From positions 744,001-808,000 of the forward strand of contig NZ_CP076853.1 in assembly GCF_018987265.1 (NCBI RefSeq): a DNA stretch of 64,000 bases, written 5' to 3'. The stretch comes from Rhizobium sp. WYJ-E13 (GTDB lineage: Bacteria; Pseudomonadota; Alphaproteobacteria; Rhizobiales; Rhizobiaceae). Numbering within the stretch: the first letter of the stretch is position 1; each line of letters opens with the position of its first letter. A program made the position numbers and the translations under genes. This document shows, piece after piece, positions 63,623 through 64,000 of the stretch. The notes beneath the pieces are model-generated. The model ran no database searches, had not been told where the DNA came from, and saw nothing but the letters and a program-made list of their open reading frames with translations.

Positions 63623-64000
63623 GGACGCTGCAAAGACGAAGAGGCCGAGGAAAGACAGGACGGCGCCGACATAGCCGGTTGCTGCGAAACCGTAACCCCA
63701 GGCAATGACCAGGCCGCCGAGCCATGCGCCGATGGCGTTGGCGATATTGAAGGCCGAATGGTTGGAGGCGGCAGCCAGCGTCTGTGCATCGGCCGCGACG
63801 TCCATCAGACGCGTCTGCAGCGCCGGACCGGCGGCAAAACCGCAGCCGACGAGGAAGACGCAAAGCCCGAGCATGTAGGGGTTGGAAGCCGTCAGAGAGA
63901 ACATCGTCAGCACCACGATATTATAGACCAGCGAACCGCCGATCGTGCCGAGCAGCGATTTATCCGCCAGCCAGGAGCCGATGACATTGCCGGCATTCAT
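63590..64000 (-). CDS. MFS transporter, partial (N-terminal part beyond the right edge)
   Basis: The visible 136 residues contain four or five membrane helices of the C-terminal half (LGTIGGSLVYNIVVLTMFSL, YMLGLCVFLVGCGFAAGPALQTRLMDVA, ASNHSAFNIANAIGAWLGGLVIAWGYGFAATGYVGAVLSFLGLFVFAASL). The ASNHSAFNIANAIGAWLGG part is characteristic of AraJ/YdhP-like arabinose-efflux-type MFS proteins. Reading starts within the gene at the window edge, so the true start is outside. Its last 33 bases lie under the HxlR gene. Confidence 0.85.
   Translation of the reverse strand: MNAGNVIGSWLADKSLLGTIGGSLVYNIVVLTMFSLTASNPYMLGLCVFLVGCGFAAGPALQTRLMDVAADAQTLAAASNHSAFNIANAIGAWLGGLVIAWGYGFAATGYVGAVLSFLGLFVFAASLRLELRSRSA

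Overview
The window looks like chromosomal DNA of a Rhizobium-type alphaproteobacterium (Rhizobiaceae). The evidence is high GC with strong third-position bias, the chained order feuN-feuP-feuQ ... ccmI-ccmE-ccmF-ccmH (rhizobial cycHJKL) - degP - two-component pair - glnE - pleC-like kinase - pepN that I know from rhizobial chromosomes, and two copies of a typical rhizobial intergenic repeat. No rRNA, tRNA, CRISPR array, phage integrase or transposase was seen.

Layout. 1-3395: a partial methyltransferase, an EamA exporter divergent from a MocR-type regulator, and an unrecognised small gene. 3409-11169 (minus): one tightly packed operon matching the Nit1C nitrilase cluster (nitB, nitC nitrilase, nitD radical SAM, nitE acetyltransferase, nitF AIR-synthase-like, a glycosyltransferase, nitG, nitH flavoprotein, and an LnmK/Pnap_2097-like protein). 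A textbook sigma-54 promoter (11223-11240) precedes it, and a second MocR-type regulator lies divergently at 11570. This is the most distinctive system in the window. In other bacteria the cluster is tied to nitrogen starvation and use of cyanide as nitrogen source; the product of the full cluster is, to my knowledge, not defined.

13000-18400 is accessory: two repeat elements including a 267-bp MITE-like inverted repeat, an NTF2-like protein with a TetR regulator and a clean palindromic operator, a GH19-like lysozyme, a Dabb protein and an MFS transporter. 18467-36872 is core: FeuNPQ signalling, a 17-kDa-type lipoprotein, cytochrome c maturation, an ArsR-SRPBCC-VOC-DoxX operon, DegP, an OmpR-type two-component system, GlnE and the PleC-like cell-cycle kinase.

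37299-45931: a ParDE toxin-antitoxin module with its palindromic operator, PepN, a soluble chemotaxis-like protein with reversed domain order, an EamA exporter, an unknown protein with a possible winged helix, two tiny genes and a uracil-DNA glycosylase. 46018-53735: an Hsp70-like ATPase, a divergent AmpR-like LysR regulator / class D beta-lactamase pair, and an RND efflux pump operon. 53972-64000: an APH-type phosphotransferase, an atypical SDR, ETF-ubiquinone oxidoreductase, a tiny lipoprotein, an L,D-transpeptidase lipoprotein, an EamA exporter/Lrp pair, MgtE with a structured 5' leader, a quinone-oxidoreductase-like enzyme divergent from an HxlR regulator, and a partial MFS transporter at the right edge.

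How it fits together: several local pairs are enzyme or exporter plus divergent regulator with visible operators (MocR/EamA, MocR/Nit1C, TetR/NTF2-like, LysR/OXA, Lrp/EamA, HxlR/ADH). Nitrogen control recurs (Nit1C with a sigma-54 promoter; GlnE for glutamine synthetase), as do envelope functions (FeuPQ, DegP, L,D-transpeptidase, RND pump, beta-lactamase).
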